From Rhyacophila brunnea (taxonomy: Eukaryota; Arthropoda; Insecta; Trichoptera; Rhyacophilidae), in the NCBI GenBank assembly GCA_022495005.1, contig JAGYXB010000691.1, forward strand, positions 682,001 through 746,000: a stretch of 64,000 nt of DNA, in the 5' to 3' direction. Shown piece after piece: positions 12,269 to 24,645 of the stretch. The position numbers and the translations under genes were made by a program. Below the pieces are notes generated by a model, which ran no database searches, was not told the DNA's origin, and worked only from the letters and a program-made list of their open reading frames with translations. Numbering within the stretch: the first letter of the stretch is position 1; every line of letters starts with the position of its first letter.

Positions 12269-12274
12269 AATAAA
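12269..12274 (+). terminator. Polyadenylation signal of GCP2
   Basis: AATAAA lies 30 bases after the GCP2 stop codon. A second AATAAA lies at 12483-12488 and could serve a longer 3' UTR. Confidence 0.6.
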
Positions 12275-12660
12275 TAATACCTAACACTATGCTTTAATTT
12301 TTGCTATTGTATCATGTGTATAATTGAACTCATTTATTAACAAGGCACTTTTCCATGATAATCTCATATATGAATGCTAATGTTATGCAGAAAACTGTTT
12401 TTAAAAATCGATAATTATTAATTTAAGTCAAACAGTCAGTGTTGCTATTATTTTAAATTTACATAAAAAGTTGTTTTATTTCAATAAATTTTTCACAGTT
12501 TATAATTAAATGTTAATACTATTATCGTCTGAAATGTTAAATTTTACATTAATGATTTCTTGCATATTACTTTTTATTCTTTGACCATGTTCGCTCTATA
12601 CATGAACGCATATGGACACCACCTGGCACCTCCTAAATTCTATGTTGCCAGTCGTCTTGT

Positions 12661-13052
12661 GTAAACATTTAAGCCATGAGCTTTCTATCGGAAAGAGATG
12701 ACCATATACTGTTCGGTCTCCGGTCTCCAATTTTATTAGATTCAATATGAACATTAATTCAATTTTCATAGCTGATTTTGGCAAAATTCATGAATTCAAG
12801 AATGAAAACCTAACCTAACCTAACAAATAATCTAGTATATCGGCTATTTTCAAAATTTGTTTGCGGCTGGCTTCTTGTAAAATGTAAACCGACAAGAACC
12901 GTGTTTTATTTTGATATGAATTTTATGTCAGTACTATGTATACGATCCAAAAAGGTTGGACGGTCTTTAATATGCGGCCATATATTTCCGATAGAACATT
13001 TCACTGTGAAATGTGATACGGCGGACTGCATACGTACAAGTTTCCAGACACG
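12661..13052 (+). mobile_element. TTAGG-containing MITE, copy 1
   Basis: The left part contains GAGCTTTCTATCGGAAAGAG. The right part contains TGATACGGCGGACTGCATAC and then GTACAAGTTTCCAGACACG. The middle carries three CCTAA units followed by CAAATAATCTAGTATATCGG. Nearly the same 360-390 bp arrangement occurs at 24.3 kb (reversed) and 25.7 kb. It has no coding capacity; open frames here are chance. Confidence 0.65.
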
Positions 13053-13584
13053 ACCCCATATACACTCTATGAATGGTTTTCAGCGTCCGTACAATACACT
13101 AGAATCTGTTAGATTAAAAAATAGCTGGTCAAGTTAAGACTCTTGAGGCATTCACAGCAAGTGTCCATTATCACATCTTCACCATGTGGTTAAAGGGTTC
13201 ATGTCTTACTCTTTGTTTCTGACAAAGTCATGGCTTTGGTATTTAGCCGAGTTTTTTTTTGGAGAACTTTCGTAGTCAATGATTTATCTAAACTTTGTAT
13301 AATTTTCTAATGACTATAAGCAGGTACTGATTTAGTTAGATAAAGAAATTTAATATTAATTATTAAAAAAACAATGATAGTTGTTTATCGTATGCCATAT
13401 TGCCATATATTATTATAATGTTCCTTTTGTATAAATTAAATATTTAATTAATAAAGGAAAATTGTTGTAAAGAAATTACGACCTATTCAAAATCAAAATG
13501 CATATTTAATGTTTTAATAATAGTAATAATTTGAATGGTGCATTGTTAACTCTTGTAGTCCACGCAATCCGGGGTAATAAATTA
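13053..13584. other. AT-rich stretch, no element recognised
   Basis: Nothing beyond short A/T runs could be supported between two MITE copies. Confidence 0.4.
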
Positions 13585-14076
13585 CCAGTCGCGATGGTTG
13601 GAGGTAGGCTGTTAGATCCGATATAAATAGTGCACCATAAACTTTGTCAGTTAACTTATTTGTTTCCATTGAACAATGAATACAAATTGCAGATGATGAT
13701 GGTTAGTTTTTAAAATTCAATTAAACCCTGCCTAACCCAAAGCACCATGGTAAAGGTAGGATGTGGAGACTCAACAAAAATAGTGTACACTTTGTGTCAT
13801 ACTTAATTGAATTAATAGTACAAATTGCAGATGGTGTTGGTTAGTTTTTTAAAATTCATGTTACCCAAGCCAAACCATAATAGATAAAAAATATTCTTCT
13901 ATCACTTACAAAATCATGATTTAATGGCATACTTTTAGATATTGGTTAATTGAATTGTAAAAACTTACCAACACTATCTGCAATTTGTAGTTTTAGTTCT
14001 AAGAAAACAAATTCGTATAACTGACAATGTTTATTGATATCGGATCTTAACAGCCTGCCTCGACTCTTCGCCACTG
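13585..14076. mobile_element. Palindromic CAGTGGCGAA-family element, copy 1
   Basis: The left end is a diverged CAGTCGCGATGGTTGGAGGT and the right end is its complement, CTTCGCCACTGG. Inside, ACAAATTGCAGATG..GTTGGTTAGTTTTT recurs in direct and inverted orientation, so long parts of the element pair with each other. Related copies are at 17.5, 19.2 and 36.8 kb, with an end fragment at 54.65 kb. Non-coding. Confidence 0.65.
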
Positions 14077-14334
14077 GTTGTATGGGACATTTACACACAC
14101 AGCATTCAGACTGTATCATGACAGTTACCTTAGGTGAAAAGGCAAATCTTTTAAGCGAATAGTCATAGTTTTGTTTTGAAAACATCACTTGATTTACAAA
14201 GACCCTATATGCTTAATTACTTACTGTAAGAAAAATTGTTGTGATTTTATAAAATAAATGTTTTGTATTGATGGCTTTTTATTGTAGTAGAGAAATCTAA
14301 TTTGTTGTCAATTGTAGAAAATGAACACAGTTCT

Positions 14335-14723
14335 TCGTGAGCTCTTTTACCGGAGAGAGATGGGTGGATAGTATCGAGATTTAAAAAATGCAGACAGTAA
14401 TGTTCCAATTTTATTAGATTCAATAAGAACATTAATTTGATATCGATTTGTATCAAATATATGATAATAATGCTGTCATTATTATCAATATTAGTACAAG
14501 TACGAATCGATTCATATGAGCACTTGCCAGAATTTTATATGAATTACCTACCTATTTTCTTCTGTCTTTCCCTTGTATTCCGTTGGATTTTGTTATGTAT
14601 TTTGTAAGTGTGTTATTTAGTCATGAATTTGATCTCAATATTATACGGCCACATATTTCCGATACAACAGCTAACGATGAACTGTGATATGGCTACTGCA
14701 TACCTACAAATTTCCGGATACGG
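14335..14723 (+). mobile_element. TTAGG-containing MITE family, degenerate copy
   Basis: It shares CCAATTTTATTAGATTCAAT with the copies at 12.7 and 25.8 kb. It also shares the end TTATACGGCCACATATTTCC and then GATACAACAG. The CCTAA units are lost. Boundaries are uncertain. Confidence 0.45.
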
Positions 14724-14819
14724 AATAATTATGAAGTTCATGAGATATTCTCAATATGTTGAAATTTATAAACTGAAATAGGTATATAATGTTTGAGGCT
14801 TTCACGGTTGTTTTTTATT

Positions 14820-14924
14820 ATAGTAGATTTTTGGGTTTCCACCGTGTGTCCTTCTTCCTTCTTTACACAACGTTTCGGGCTCGTTGCAGAGGCCATTATC
14901 AAGAGATGATATGTTTTATGATGA
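14820..14924 (+). repeat. Left inverted terminal repeat of the Penelope-like element
   Basis: It runs from TAGTAGATTTTTGGG to GATATGTTTTATGATGA and overlaps the start of the coding region. Read on the minus strand it contains TTGATAATGGCC followed by GAGCCCGAAACGT, a hammerhead-like arrangement discussed under findings. Confidence 0.75.
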
Positions 14925-16664
14925 ATTTTATGATGATGCTGTTGCAGAAGAAATACTACAAGACGCTAGCCGTATTCTCAGGAAATCAAAATCGCCACAA
15001 AGTAACATAACGCCTGCAGAACATCGAGCATTACGCGATTTGCGAAAAAAACGACCAACTGGTTCTTTTACCCGCTGATAAGGGAAACGCGACAGTCGTT
15101 ATGGATGCAACGGACTATGTTACCAAAATGGAAGAGTTACTGAAAACCCCTGTGTATAAACATGTAAAGCGGAACCCCACCGACAAAATTGATAGAAAAA
15201 CGAGGGAATTAGTTCGATCTTCTGGTATTCCTGGTGAAGAATACTGGAAAGTATTCACTAAAGCACCAAAAACTCCTGGGATATATGGGTTACCCCAAGA
15301 TTCACAAGTCTGACTGCCCACTTCATCCAATAGTTAGCGCAATTGACTCTCCCACGTATAGACTTTCGAAATATCTGGCGTCACTTTTGCAACCACATAC
15401 CAACGCCACCGCATCATGGGTTAAGGATTCAACACATTTTGTCAAGTTATTAGCTGATATGACTGTAAAGCCTACTGACCTCTTCGTAAGCTTTGACATA
15501 CAAGCACTATTCACAAATGTCCCCCTAAAATTAATAGGTAAAGTTTTCTCCGCAGAAATGACTGGACTTTTCAAGCACTGTCTGACGTCAAGCTACTTTA
15601 GCTTTCAAGGTAAAGTGTTTGAACAAACCGAAGGTCGCTATGGGCACTCCTCTATCTCCCATGGTTGCGAATTTTTTCATGGAAAATTTTGAACAGACAG
15701 CTCTTGACACATGCTGGTTACGGTATGTCAATGATACCTTCTCAATATGGCCTCACGGTATAGAAGCTCTCTAAATGAGTTTTTGCCCCATTTAAACAAT
15801 CCACATTCAATGATTGAATTCACAATGGAGATTGCACAAAATGGAGCTCTACCATTTCTTGACGTGGAAGTTATCAGAAAATTGGATGGTTCTCTAGGAC
15901 ACAGAGTGTACCGAAAACCAACCGATACCAATCGTTATTTACATGCTTCATCTCACCATCACCCTGCTCAAAAAATGGATTTGATTTCGAAATTGATGAC
16001 AAGAGCTCGGCGAATCTGCGAATCATCGTATTTAAAATCCGAGATATCTCAAGTGTCAAAGGTTCTTCAAGCAAACGGATATTCTAACAAGATGATCCAA
16101 AAAGCCACCAAAAGCAAAATCAACCTTAACCCGGTTAGTCAGGAGGAAGAGATACAGTTCAAAGGCCGGGCCTATTTACCTTATATCAAAAACACCAACG
16201 ATACCATTTCCAGGATACTTCGGAAACATTAAATCGAAACAATATTCTCAACATCAACAAAGGTCCGAAATATGTTAAGACCAGTAAAGGACTCACAACC
16301 TTTGGACTCGGCAGGTGTATACCAGTTAAGCTGTCGCGGATGCCCAAAAAAGTATATAGGCCAAACTTCTAGAACAGTAAAGAAGCGTGTGAGTGAACAC
16401 AAGAGGGCATACCAACTTAAACATTACACGATGTCAGCAATTACCGAGCACTCGAATGGATACAGGACACAAATTTGACTTTGAAACCAAGATATTGGGT
16501 CAGAATAAAGGATATTTCGCACGATTGGTAAAGGAGGCCATTGAAATCCATAGAAACCCTGAAAATATTAATAGGGATGATGGATTATGGTTAAAAACGT
16601 CATGGCTTCCGGCACTATCAGCAAAATCCAATATTCGAGCCGGTATCTCTGGTCGTAACGATTG
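14884..16664 (+). pseudogene. Penelope-like polyprotein (RT + GIY-YIG), inactivated
   Basis: In order, the frames give LLPADKGNATVVMD; YGLPKIHK after correcting a shift; FVSFDIQALFTNVP (RT catalytic block with the first Asp); MGTPLSPMVANFF; RYVNDTF; FLDVEVIRK; and GVYQLSC..CPKKYIGQTSRT, the GIY-YIG nuclease core. The breaks are frameshifts in the A run at 15045-15051, near 15292, near 15640, near 15770 and near 16455, plus an in-frame TAA at 16230-16232. The RT motif usually YVDD reads YVND at 15724-15735, so a catalytic Asp is replaced by Asn. The copy is dead. Confidence 0.85.
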
Positions 16665-16758
16665 ACAGATTACTCTGAGCAACGTTTGCTCTTAGCTAAT
16701 CGGATTCCTTTTGACATTCTTAGGCAATGTTTACATTCATATACCTACACTACATTTT

Positions 16759-16861
16759 CATCATAAAACATATCATCTCTTGATAATGGCCTCTGCAACG
16801 AGCCCGATACGTCGAGTAAAGAAGGAAGAAGGACACGGTGGAAACCCAAAAATCTACTACG
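16759..16861 (-). repeat. Right inverted terminal repeat of the Penelope-like element
   Basis: It is the complement of the left repeat with a few changes, for example CCCGATACGTCGAG where the left copy implies CCCGAAACGTT. The repeat begins about 95 bases after the last codon of the GIY-YIG frame. Confidence 0.75.
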
Positions 16862-16877
16862 ATGAAATAGGTATACC

Positions 16878-17472
16878 TTTTAAAGTGAATTATAATATTG
16901 TTGACTAGAAACTTTTGCTCGAAAGCCATTACATAATATATTACTTAATATAATCGTCCTTTTGATGCTAAGTACCTATATGATTTTTTGATACCTTATT
17001 GTTTTATTCGCGGATTTTCGCCATAATTTCAAATGATATGTTTCAGTACCACTAATGTCCACTTCATAGAACCTTATCTTATCTGGTGACCATACCCTAT
17101 AAACAAATTTTAGGTAGATATTTTTAATGGCAATGTCCCATCGAACAGAGGCACATGTGGTTGCCGTTCTTATGTGTGGATTGTGGATTAAAACTAAACT
17201 AGCTGGGTCAATAATGCTCTTTCTAATATGTTTTCTGCATCCAGGGTATAGGGCCCATTGGGGGAAACAGCCAATCTTAGTTAAACTAATTATTATGCTT
17301 TATCTTGCAGTGGAAATGCTTATTTATATAATCATACTTTATCAAAAACAAGTAAGCAACTCCAAACAGTATTTTTAACTATTGTTATAAATGTTAAATA
17401 ACGTTAGATTAGCTATTTAAATTTATTGAACTTGTTGTTTGTGATAGAAATTAAATATTATTGTTAGTATTC
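16878..17472. other. AT-rich stretch without recognised features
   Basis: An 83-codon open frame at 17127 has no domain or compositional support. I see nothing else. Confidence 0.4.
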
Positions 17473-17762
17473 TACTGCGGCGAAGGGTGGAGATAGACTG
17501 TGGAGATCCATCATAAATAATGCATACTAAACTTTGTCAGACATTAAATCATACATAATTTTAGATATTTTATAGATCGAAGAATATTTTTTAATTATTA
17601 TGGTTTAGTTAGGAAGGGTTGAATTGAATTTTAAAATTTAACCAACACATCTACAATTATTTGTATTCTTAGTTCAATGAAAAGAAATAAGTTTAACTGA
17701 CAACATTTAGTTGGTACTATTTATGTCAGATGTCCATAGCCTACCTCCATCCTTCACCACTG
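17473..17762. mobile_element. Palindromic CAGTGGCGAA-family element, copy 2
   Basis: It starts CTGCGGCGAAGGGTGGAG and ends CCTTCACCACTGG, its imperfect complement. The interior shares AATAATGCATACTAAACTTT and the TTTTAGATATTTTATAGAT block with copies 1 and 3. Confidence 0.6.
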
Positions 17763-19155
17763 GTATTCTATGCTAATTTATTAATTCAGTTTAAATTGTA
17801 GACCAAATTTGTAACTTTGTGTTCAATAGATATTATATTTTTTTTTCTGTTTTGTGTTCAATCACTGAAAGTCGGAAGCCATATCATTTCAATCTCATGT
17901 CCCATCGGTATGTATAACAGTGTGGTTGGTTTCCTGTCCTTGTGGTTGTGGTTCTTCTGTAATTCTTAGGCCATAAAAGGGGCGGAAAAATCTATTACGA
18001 TGGCTAGACGCAACCACAAGTCGCAGCAAGCAGTAGTCTAGGTGTAAGTACGGTCCAATGGACGGTTCGGACATAAGGATATTACGCATCGGGACGCAAA
18101 GGTGTTGCAAGCTCATCAATCCGCAGATAATAAATTCCCCATAGCTGCGCACCGTTCAGTCGCAGTATTTTTGATCACAACGTGGATTGATGAGGTGCGG
18201 CATCTCAGCTGGCCAAATGACAATCGGAATACAAGATGCAGTCCGAGAATTTGGTGAAGAAACCTCGATAGTAAAATCAGACCATCCATAAATACATTTA
18301 GAAAAAATAAAAAGTCCCCACATCAAAATATCCCCATGTTAGAACCATCCCCGAAATGTACACCTAGACTACTATATTTTTGTTATTTTATCACCGTAAA
18401 CAATGTATATTATAGATTTATTTCCAATATATTATAATAATCTTTGCTGGTATCATTTATAAATTTAATGTCACAATTTTCTAGCTAAAACTTAACTGTC
18501 ACCTGTTTTAGCTTTATGTGTGGCTATTGATTAGCTACATTAAAAATATCAACTTTGCCATTCGATAGACGTGCCATTGGTTTTAGTTTTTAAAATGTTT
18601 TTATAAAATACATGCATATGTACTCGATAATTTATGTGCCAAAAAATTATTTGAGTTTTAACATTAATTTGAAACAAATAACATTGCATTTTTATTCTAC
18701 AAGGAATAAATAATACATAGCTCTCTTAAAATTAAAACCAATATCTATATGATTATAGTAATTATTACGTAAATTTACAAAGTCGTATTTGGTCTGTGAA
18801 ATGCATTATTATAGATGCGACAGTGTTTTTCAACCTTTGTACAGCGTGTGTCCTTCTGTGCGCCATTTTAGTATGGTTTACACAATATAACGAGTCGCAA
18901 GAGTTTCCATCACAATTTTATTTAAGTATAATTATTTATTGAATATATTAAAAAAATATATTCAAGACAGCATGAATTAATTGCTTACTCGATTTAATAT
19001 TTTGTTTTCATTAATTCTGCAATAAATTCTAATTTAAAAAAGTGTTGTTTTTATTTCATAGATATCTAATAATATCCAAACCAGATACTTACTTTAAATC
19101 TAAGTTCTAAGAAGTTCTTAAAATCTAGTTCCGGAGAGTAACGGCTTATATATTA
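17763..19155. other. Unassigned stretch with one GC-richer block
   Basis: 17880-18290 is GC-richer than its surroundings and has a minus-strand open frame (17895-18152) with no domain I recognise. It could be a decayed transposon part. The rest is AT-rich and empty. Confidence 0.35.
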
Positions 19156-19724
19156 CAGTGGCGAAAGGTGGAGGTCGGCTGTGGAGATCCAACATAAATA
19201 GTGCACACTAAACAATGTCAGTCATACTTATGTATTTTCATTTAACTAAGAATACAAATTACAGATAGCTTTAGTTAATTTTTAAAATTCAATTAAACCC
19301 TGCGTAAACAAAGCCATAATAGATAATCAAAAAATATTATTACAAAATCTAAAATTATGCCATTAAATCATTCATAATTTTAGATATTTTATAGATTAAA
19401 GAATATTTTTTATCCATTACGGTTTGGTTAGGCAGGGGGTAACATGGATTAAAAAAAAACAAACCATCGCCATCTACAATGTGTACCTACTCTTAATTCA
19501 ATGAAATCAATTAAGTATGACTGAGAAAGTGTACACTATATTTGTCGAGTCTCTACAGCCTACCTCCACTATGAAAGGGCTTACTTGAATTTTAAAAACT
19601 AACCAGCACCAACTGCAATTTGTACTCTTAGTTAAATGAAAACAAATAAGTACCTATGACTAAGAAAGTTTAGTGTGCACTATTTATGTTGGACCTCCAC
19701 AGCCTACCTCACCACTTCGCCACG
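19156..19724. mobile_element. Palindromic CAGTGGCGAA-family element, copy 3
   Basis: It starts CAGTGGCGAAAGGTGGAGGT and ends CACTTCGCCACGG. At 568 bp it is longer than copies 2 and 4 and contains two internal inverted blocks, each with GTGCACACTAAAC or GTGTGCACTATTTATG. It may be two partly overlapping copies. Confidence 0.6.
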
Positions 19725-21485
19725 GTTATATTATGAAAATATGATAATCTAGATATTACGTAGGATTCAATGGGATGTAGGATGAACAGTTCATCGATGC
19801 ACGAAAAGGATTACATGTCACTGAAAGGTTATAAGCATATTCCTGACATTGGTTTATATCCCTTGCTGGGCCATAAAATATTGTTAAAAGATGTACTTTT
19901 CTGGGGTGTTCAAAACTCAACGAATAAAAAAATAGTTTAAGGGTCCGAGTACTGTGTCAAGGTCAAAAATTAAGAATTTGGGGCATCTTTGCGAGCTTAG
20001 CCTGTTTATTGGTCGAATGATACTGATACTTGCCTTCTTGGAATTTGGCTTGCCTTTCTGTCAGGATGTAATCGGTAATAGTAATTAGTACATGCAGAAA
20101 TACAACAATATTATAGATACTATTAAATATTTGATCATCAAATTCTGACTTATTTTCGGAGCCCCTCTAAAATGTAGGTATCACTACCTTCATAGATACT
20201 TATAGTATGATGTTAACTCTTTAATTCACATGTCAAGACCAATAAAAGTTGACAAGGCCTTTATTCAGCAGTGGTTATTTGACAGCTGTATAAGATGATG
20301 ATATTAATCTGTAAAAGTTTGAGCCTCTTTATATGATTTTCTTTCAAACAGGTATTCTCAATCTTGCCTTGTTACCTTTCTTGAAATGGGATGATTAGAC
20401 TCTGAGGCAAGGTAACACTAACTAGTATGTATATATAGGCAAGTCTATTACAAAATCGGTGGACAACATCGCAAAATATAATTATTTATTTCTCGTTTGC
20501 CGAGTAGCAGAATTGTTAGGCTGGTTGCTTGCTTACATTGCATGTAGGTAAAACTGATGAATAAAGCTGTTATCATTGCCTCTCAAACTGTTTTCGTTGA
20601 TGACTTCCATTCACATTGCGTAGATTCATATAGCTTACTTGATATACAATATACATATAATTGTCTACAGCGAATATACCTAGTTTAAATCTATAATTTG
20701 AAAACTTAAAATGAAATGATATAATCTCAGAATAAGTTGCTTGAAGATTAAATTAGAATACATCTCTCTCAATCTTTTGACAATTGAAACAAAAATATAT
20801 TGTGATCTCACCAGTTCGAATCAGGAGCCCCCAGGTGAAAGGCCAGCGCCTCAGGCACTGGACTTCGATGGCCGCTACTAGGCTAGTGCTAAACCAACCC
20901 TCTTAGGTGATAATTTAATATTCGCGCCCCATCTAAAGGCCTCGCATTTTCTAGGGCCGGTTCTGCTGCTATGGCAATATTACAAGAAAGAACGAATATT
21001 ACAACTTTTAAGAGCAGTGGCGATTTAGTCGCTTCGTCAGGAAGTGCCGACATCTCAGTTAAAACAATAACGGAAGCATACAAAACCATGAAAACATATC
21101 TTATTTTTGTATTGTACTCATAGTCAATGAGGGTTTATGGCATAGGTTAATTTTTCGCAGGAAGCCTCCAAACCTGTCAGCGCCTCTGACCTAAGCGTAT
21201 CTAAAACATCGCTGTTTGAGAGTATGTTTCGCGAAAATGCTCTAATCATCAGTAGATGATACTTATGTAGGTACCTATGACATTTTTTAAAAAGATTTTT
21301 GTTGCACTTGTCTGTTTAAGATAGCCGAAAATAAATAACAAAATAGCTGTGTAGGTAGGTACGAGGTACATAACAAATTTGCATACTAACAATGTAACGG
21401 GGCGGCATTCTAATTCTGCCAAGGGCAGTTTTCCAAGGGTAGCACTTTATCTAAGCCAAGGAAGGGGTTCTAAAACGATTCGGCG
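19725..21485. other. Stretch without a gene; possible hAT end
   Basis: Around 20820-20970 a GC-richer block has a B-box-like CCAGTTCGAATCAGG and a sequence TTTTCTAGGGCCGGTTCTGC that looks like a hAT-type terminus. No partner end was fixed. The rest is unrecognised. Confidence 0.35.
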
Positions 21486-21900
21486 CTGGGACAACTGGGC
21501 GCTACGCAATCGAATGCAATTCGAAAATAAGTAGACATTCGTGAATTATAGATACTTTTAAAATATACATTTAATACTTATATATTATTATTTAATACTT
21601 GGTGAGAATTTAAATATGTACACGTAATTAATGATTTAACTGTGCATATATATGTTTAAGTTCGGACGAGAAGAGAGTTCTTTTATTTTTATATAAAGCC
21701 TCAGGCATACCTAATAATGTAATAATACTCAATCCGCAATAAAAACATTATTTTAAGAGCAAAATGAATAAAAACTATTAAGTAGTAGATAGAAACTGAT
21801 TAAACTTCCTTGTCTACTTTATATATCAAGTCATAACGAACGTCTATTTATTTCATTCGACAGTGCGGTCCCCACTTGTCCTGGCGTCCAGTTGTCCCAG
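21486..21900. mobile_element. Non-coding element with CTGGGACAACTGG terminal repeats
   Basis: CTGGGACAACTGGGCGC at the left end is matched by GGCGTCCAGTTGTCCCAG at the right end. At 415 bp with an AT-rich interior, no protein similarity and no visible target duplication, it is called as a likely MITE. Confidence 0.45.
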
Positions 21901-22760
21901 TTCCATTTAGGGATGTCACTGTTTATTATTTTATTACATTTACAATTACGTTTACAATGTAAAATAAAAAGTGATATTTGTACCTACCCAATATAACACG
22001 ATTAAAATGTATTTAATTTCCACAAAGCTTTGCGAACCATAGTTGCTTAATCTCAGCGGAATGAATGTAAAGTAATTTGAAATCCTTGATCCACCTACGA
22101 AACAGAGGACACCAAATATGGTAGCGCCGCAGCAAACGTGGTCCCACCTGTTTAGTTTTTTTTTTCTCTCCGTTCACACTGAGTCAGCAAACAGCCACAT
22201 AATCTACCTAGACACGTCATGGCCGACTTTTGCGGAGGCTGACATATCGACACCAAGATGGTGTTAAGAACATCCCAAGGAAATGGAGCCCTGCTTGGAT
22301 TATCACCACCTCACTCATTGATAACCTCGAGGTAATTAAAATTAGTGAAGGGTAATATTATGTAATGCCTGTAAATTTACAAGTTTTTATACCTGCAATT
22401 ATTGTTTATATAACATTTTACACGTATGATGGAATGGATTCGTAATAAATTTAATATGGGGCCTCGAGACAGTCCAAACCAGTCAATTAATTGTACAAAA
22501 TCTTTAAAATATGGGTATTTCCAATCATAATATAAGCCGTTAAACAAAAAAATAAACCATTAATATCATTATGACAATTGTGTCACCTTCAATAATAATT
22601 ATTTTAATTTTAATTAGATTTTGGGAAAAGATGCATTGATATTTTTAGTACTTATGTACCTACGTTGAGACTTGGAATTTGTTGTTTTCATTTCATTTTT
22701 TCCGGGGGGTGCATCAAAATTAGTCAGTGTTAATAGTATGTAAGTATGTATATCTATTAT
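21901..22760. other. Stretch without a supported gene
   Basis: At about 22250-22330 there is a short GC-richer open segment before a GTAATT. I could not link it to any family and do not call it an exon. The rest is AT-rich. Confidence 0.35.
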
Positions 22761-22992
22761 TGGCCGATCGGATTAAGCGTCGGCCTATAACGTCGTGGAT
22801 CCTAGATTCGAATGCTGGGTTTGGCAAACTGGCAAATGCACATATTGTTGTTTTTAATTGTGTTTTAGTATGGGTCTAATGAGTTAAGCAAGTGGCTAAC
22901 ATCAATTTCTCCTAAAAAAAAAAACTAAAATATGTTAATACAAATCTCCACTATATTGAGGCCTATATGATCGTATATGGATCGGACATGGT
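22761..22992 (+). mobile_element. tRNA-related SINE, copy 3
   Basis: The tRNA-like head (GATCGGATTAAGCGTCGGCC, then AGATTCGAATGCTGG as B box) leads into the body. It ends with GATCGGACATGGT, the complement of the tail in copy 1. An A run near 22915-22924 is part of the body. Confidence 0.75.
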
Positions 22993-23554
22993 AAAAATAT
23001 ACGTAATATATATTGGAAAAAATATGAATTACCTACAGTAAGTAGATAGGTAGGTACTGCATTTTCATATATAAATTAATTCTTAAATTGTAAGGATGTG
23101 GCATTTTAATTCTGCTTAAGGGAGGCACTGACAGTCTCGTATCGCAATGCCGAAATAATGTTTGAGGGTCGGTTATTAGTCATCATCTAAATCCGAAGAG
23201 AGTTGATAAAAAAAGGGAGAGAATGAAACCTCGCAAACACTCACAATTTATAAATTTACAAGCCTGAAAAAATATTGGTTTAGCTGGGATGTGATGCCAG
23301 ATCTTTCTACATTTGTTTGCTAGTCCGATGGTACTGTGACCTATGAATAAAATTATCATCATTACTTCTGTTTTATCTATTAAAAAAAACAAAACCGATC
23401 ATGCAATTACTTTTTTTTAACTACCTATTGATCGGATTACAAAGTGTATAAAAATAATATGTTACGTGGGATTCAAAATTGATTCATTCGCCAAACAAAT
23501 GCACATTGACTTCGTAAACAACCGACTTCCTGTTACACCCAACAATTAAATATT
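22993..23554. other. AT-rich stretch, nothing recognised
   Basis: No gene, RNA or element could be supported. Confidence 0.4.
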
Positions 23555-24277
23555 GAATAGATTTTTTTTATTACTTCAACAATTCTATGCTGGTCTCGTG
23601 ACCATCTACAAATTTTGTCATCTTTTGATTGACCAATACTTTCCACTCTTCCGTATCCTTTACTTCTCTCAGGGCATAATGAAGGCTACCCCCAGTCGGC
23701 TTCTTCATTTAGTCATTCCAGCGCGCCGACGCTCTTCCTCTGCATCACCTTCTCTGGAGGTTACCCAAAACCACCTGTCTCTCCAGGTTATCCGGTCTGC
23801 GCCGAATAATAAGTAAAAAAAAACTGCAGAATGAGTAGCAAACTTGTTGTCAAGATCCGCTCCTTTATCTGTAGTTTCTGATTGATTTACTGATTCGTCT
23901 TGTGCTCTGTCCGATAAATACGAGGCATTCGATGCTAATACCACATTTAGAGGGCATCAATTGCCTTCCGCTCCTTGCCCTCAGGGCCCATGACACACAC
24001 CATACAAAAAATATGGAGAACACTAATATTTGCACAAGCATAATTTTCGTGACAATTGAAATTCCCCGATCCTTGCATATAGTGGTAAGACGCGCTCTTC
24101 TTATCTCTGCTTCACATCCGCCTTTTCCACTAATGGTTGATCCCAGATATACAAACTCATCCACTCTTTAGGTTTTGGAGTGTCCTTGCTGCTGGTAAAA
24201 TGGTAGTCCGATCGATAACTACTAACTTGGTCTTATTCCTATTAATAAGATGGCAGTATTTGCGTCTCTCTTCCTCC
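23555..24277 (-). pseudogene. LINE reverse transcriptase C-terminal remnant (RTE-like)
   Basis: Minus strand frames give KTKLVVIDR, then FVYLGSTISGKGGCEAEIRR, KDRGISIVTKIMLVQ and LVFSIFFVWCVSW, followed in other frames by LERQVVLGNLQRRRCRGRAS and SLHYALREVKDTEEWKVLV. This is the familiar end of insect LINE polyproteins, with FVYLGS..S..GG...EI..R then a GRGR..RW block. Several frame changes and stops make it dead. A TTAGG-family MITE abuts it at 24278. Confidence 0.75.
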
Positions 24278-24645
24278 GTGTCCGGAAATTTGTACGTATG
24301 CAGTTCGCCGTATCACACTTCACCGTGTAATGTTGTTTCGAAAATATAAGGTCGTATATTAAAGACCGTCCAACCTCTTTGGGTCGTATAGTATTGAGAT
24401 AAAATTCATGTCTAAATAAAACACGGTTCTTGACGGTTTACAGGAAGCAAGCGACGAACAAATTTTGAAAATAGCCGCTATACTGGATTACTAATTTGTC
24501 AGGTTAGGTTAGGTTTTCATTATTGAATTCATGAATTTTGCCAAAATCGGATTTGAAAATAGAGATGGCCGAATAGTATACGCCATACGGTCATCTCTTT
24601 CCCGATAAGAAAGCTCACGGCGAAATGTAATACGTACAATTTACA
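24278..24645 (-). mobile_element. TTAGG-containing MITE, copy 2 (reversed)
   Basis: It begins CGTGTCCGGAAATTTGTACG, continues TATGCAGTTCGCCGTATCAC, carries GGTTAGGTTAGG in the middle, and ends GAAAGCTCACGGCGAAATG. It inverts the 12.7 and 25.7 kb copies and lies directly against or within the LINE remnant. Confidence 0.65.

Larger units (their letters stand above)
14791..16877 (+). mobile_element. Penelope-like retroelement with inverted terminal repeats
   Basis: A region coding for RT and a GIY-YIG domain is flanked by about 100 bp inverted repeats: 14820-14924 and 16759-16861. Both carry TAGATTTTTGGGTTTCCACC, GGGCTCGTTGCAGAGGCCAT and TATCAAGAGATGATATG, or their complements. Penelope-like elements are known for RT plus a GIY-YIG nuclease and for LTR-like termini in direct or inverted orientation. 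The left side has an extra TTTGAGGCTTTCACGGTTG not seen on the right. A third, isolated terminus lies at 25411-25523. Confidence 0.82.

Noticed and set aside
20820..20970. hAT or tRNA-like element
   Set aside because: One hAT-like end and one B-box-like motif, but no partner end or duplication could be found.
22250..22335. Possible exon before GTAATT
   Set aside because: Two frames open, neither recognised; could equally be a LINE fragment.
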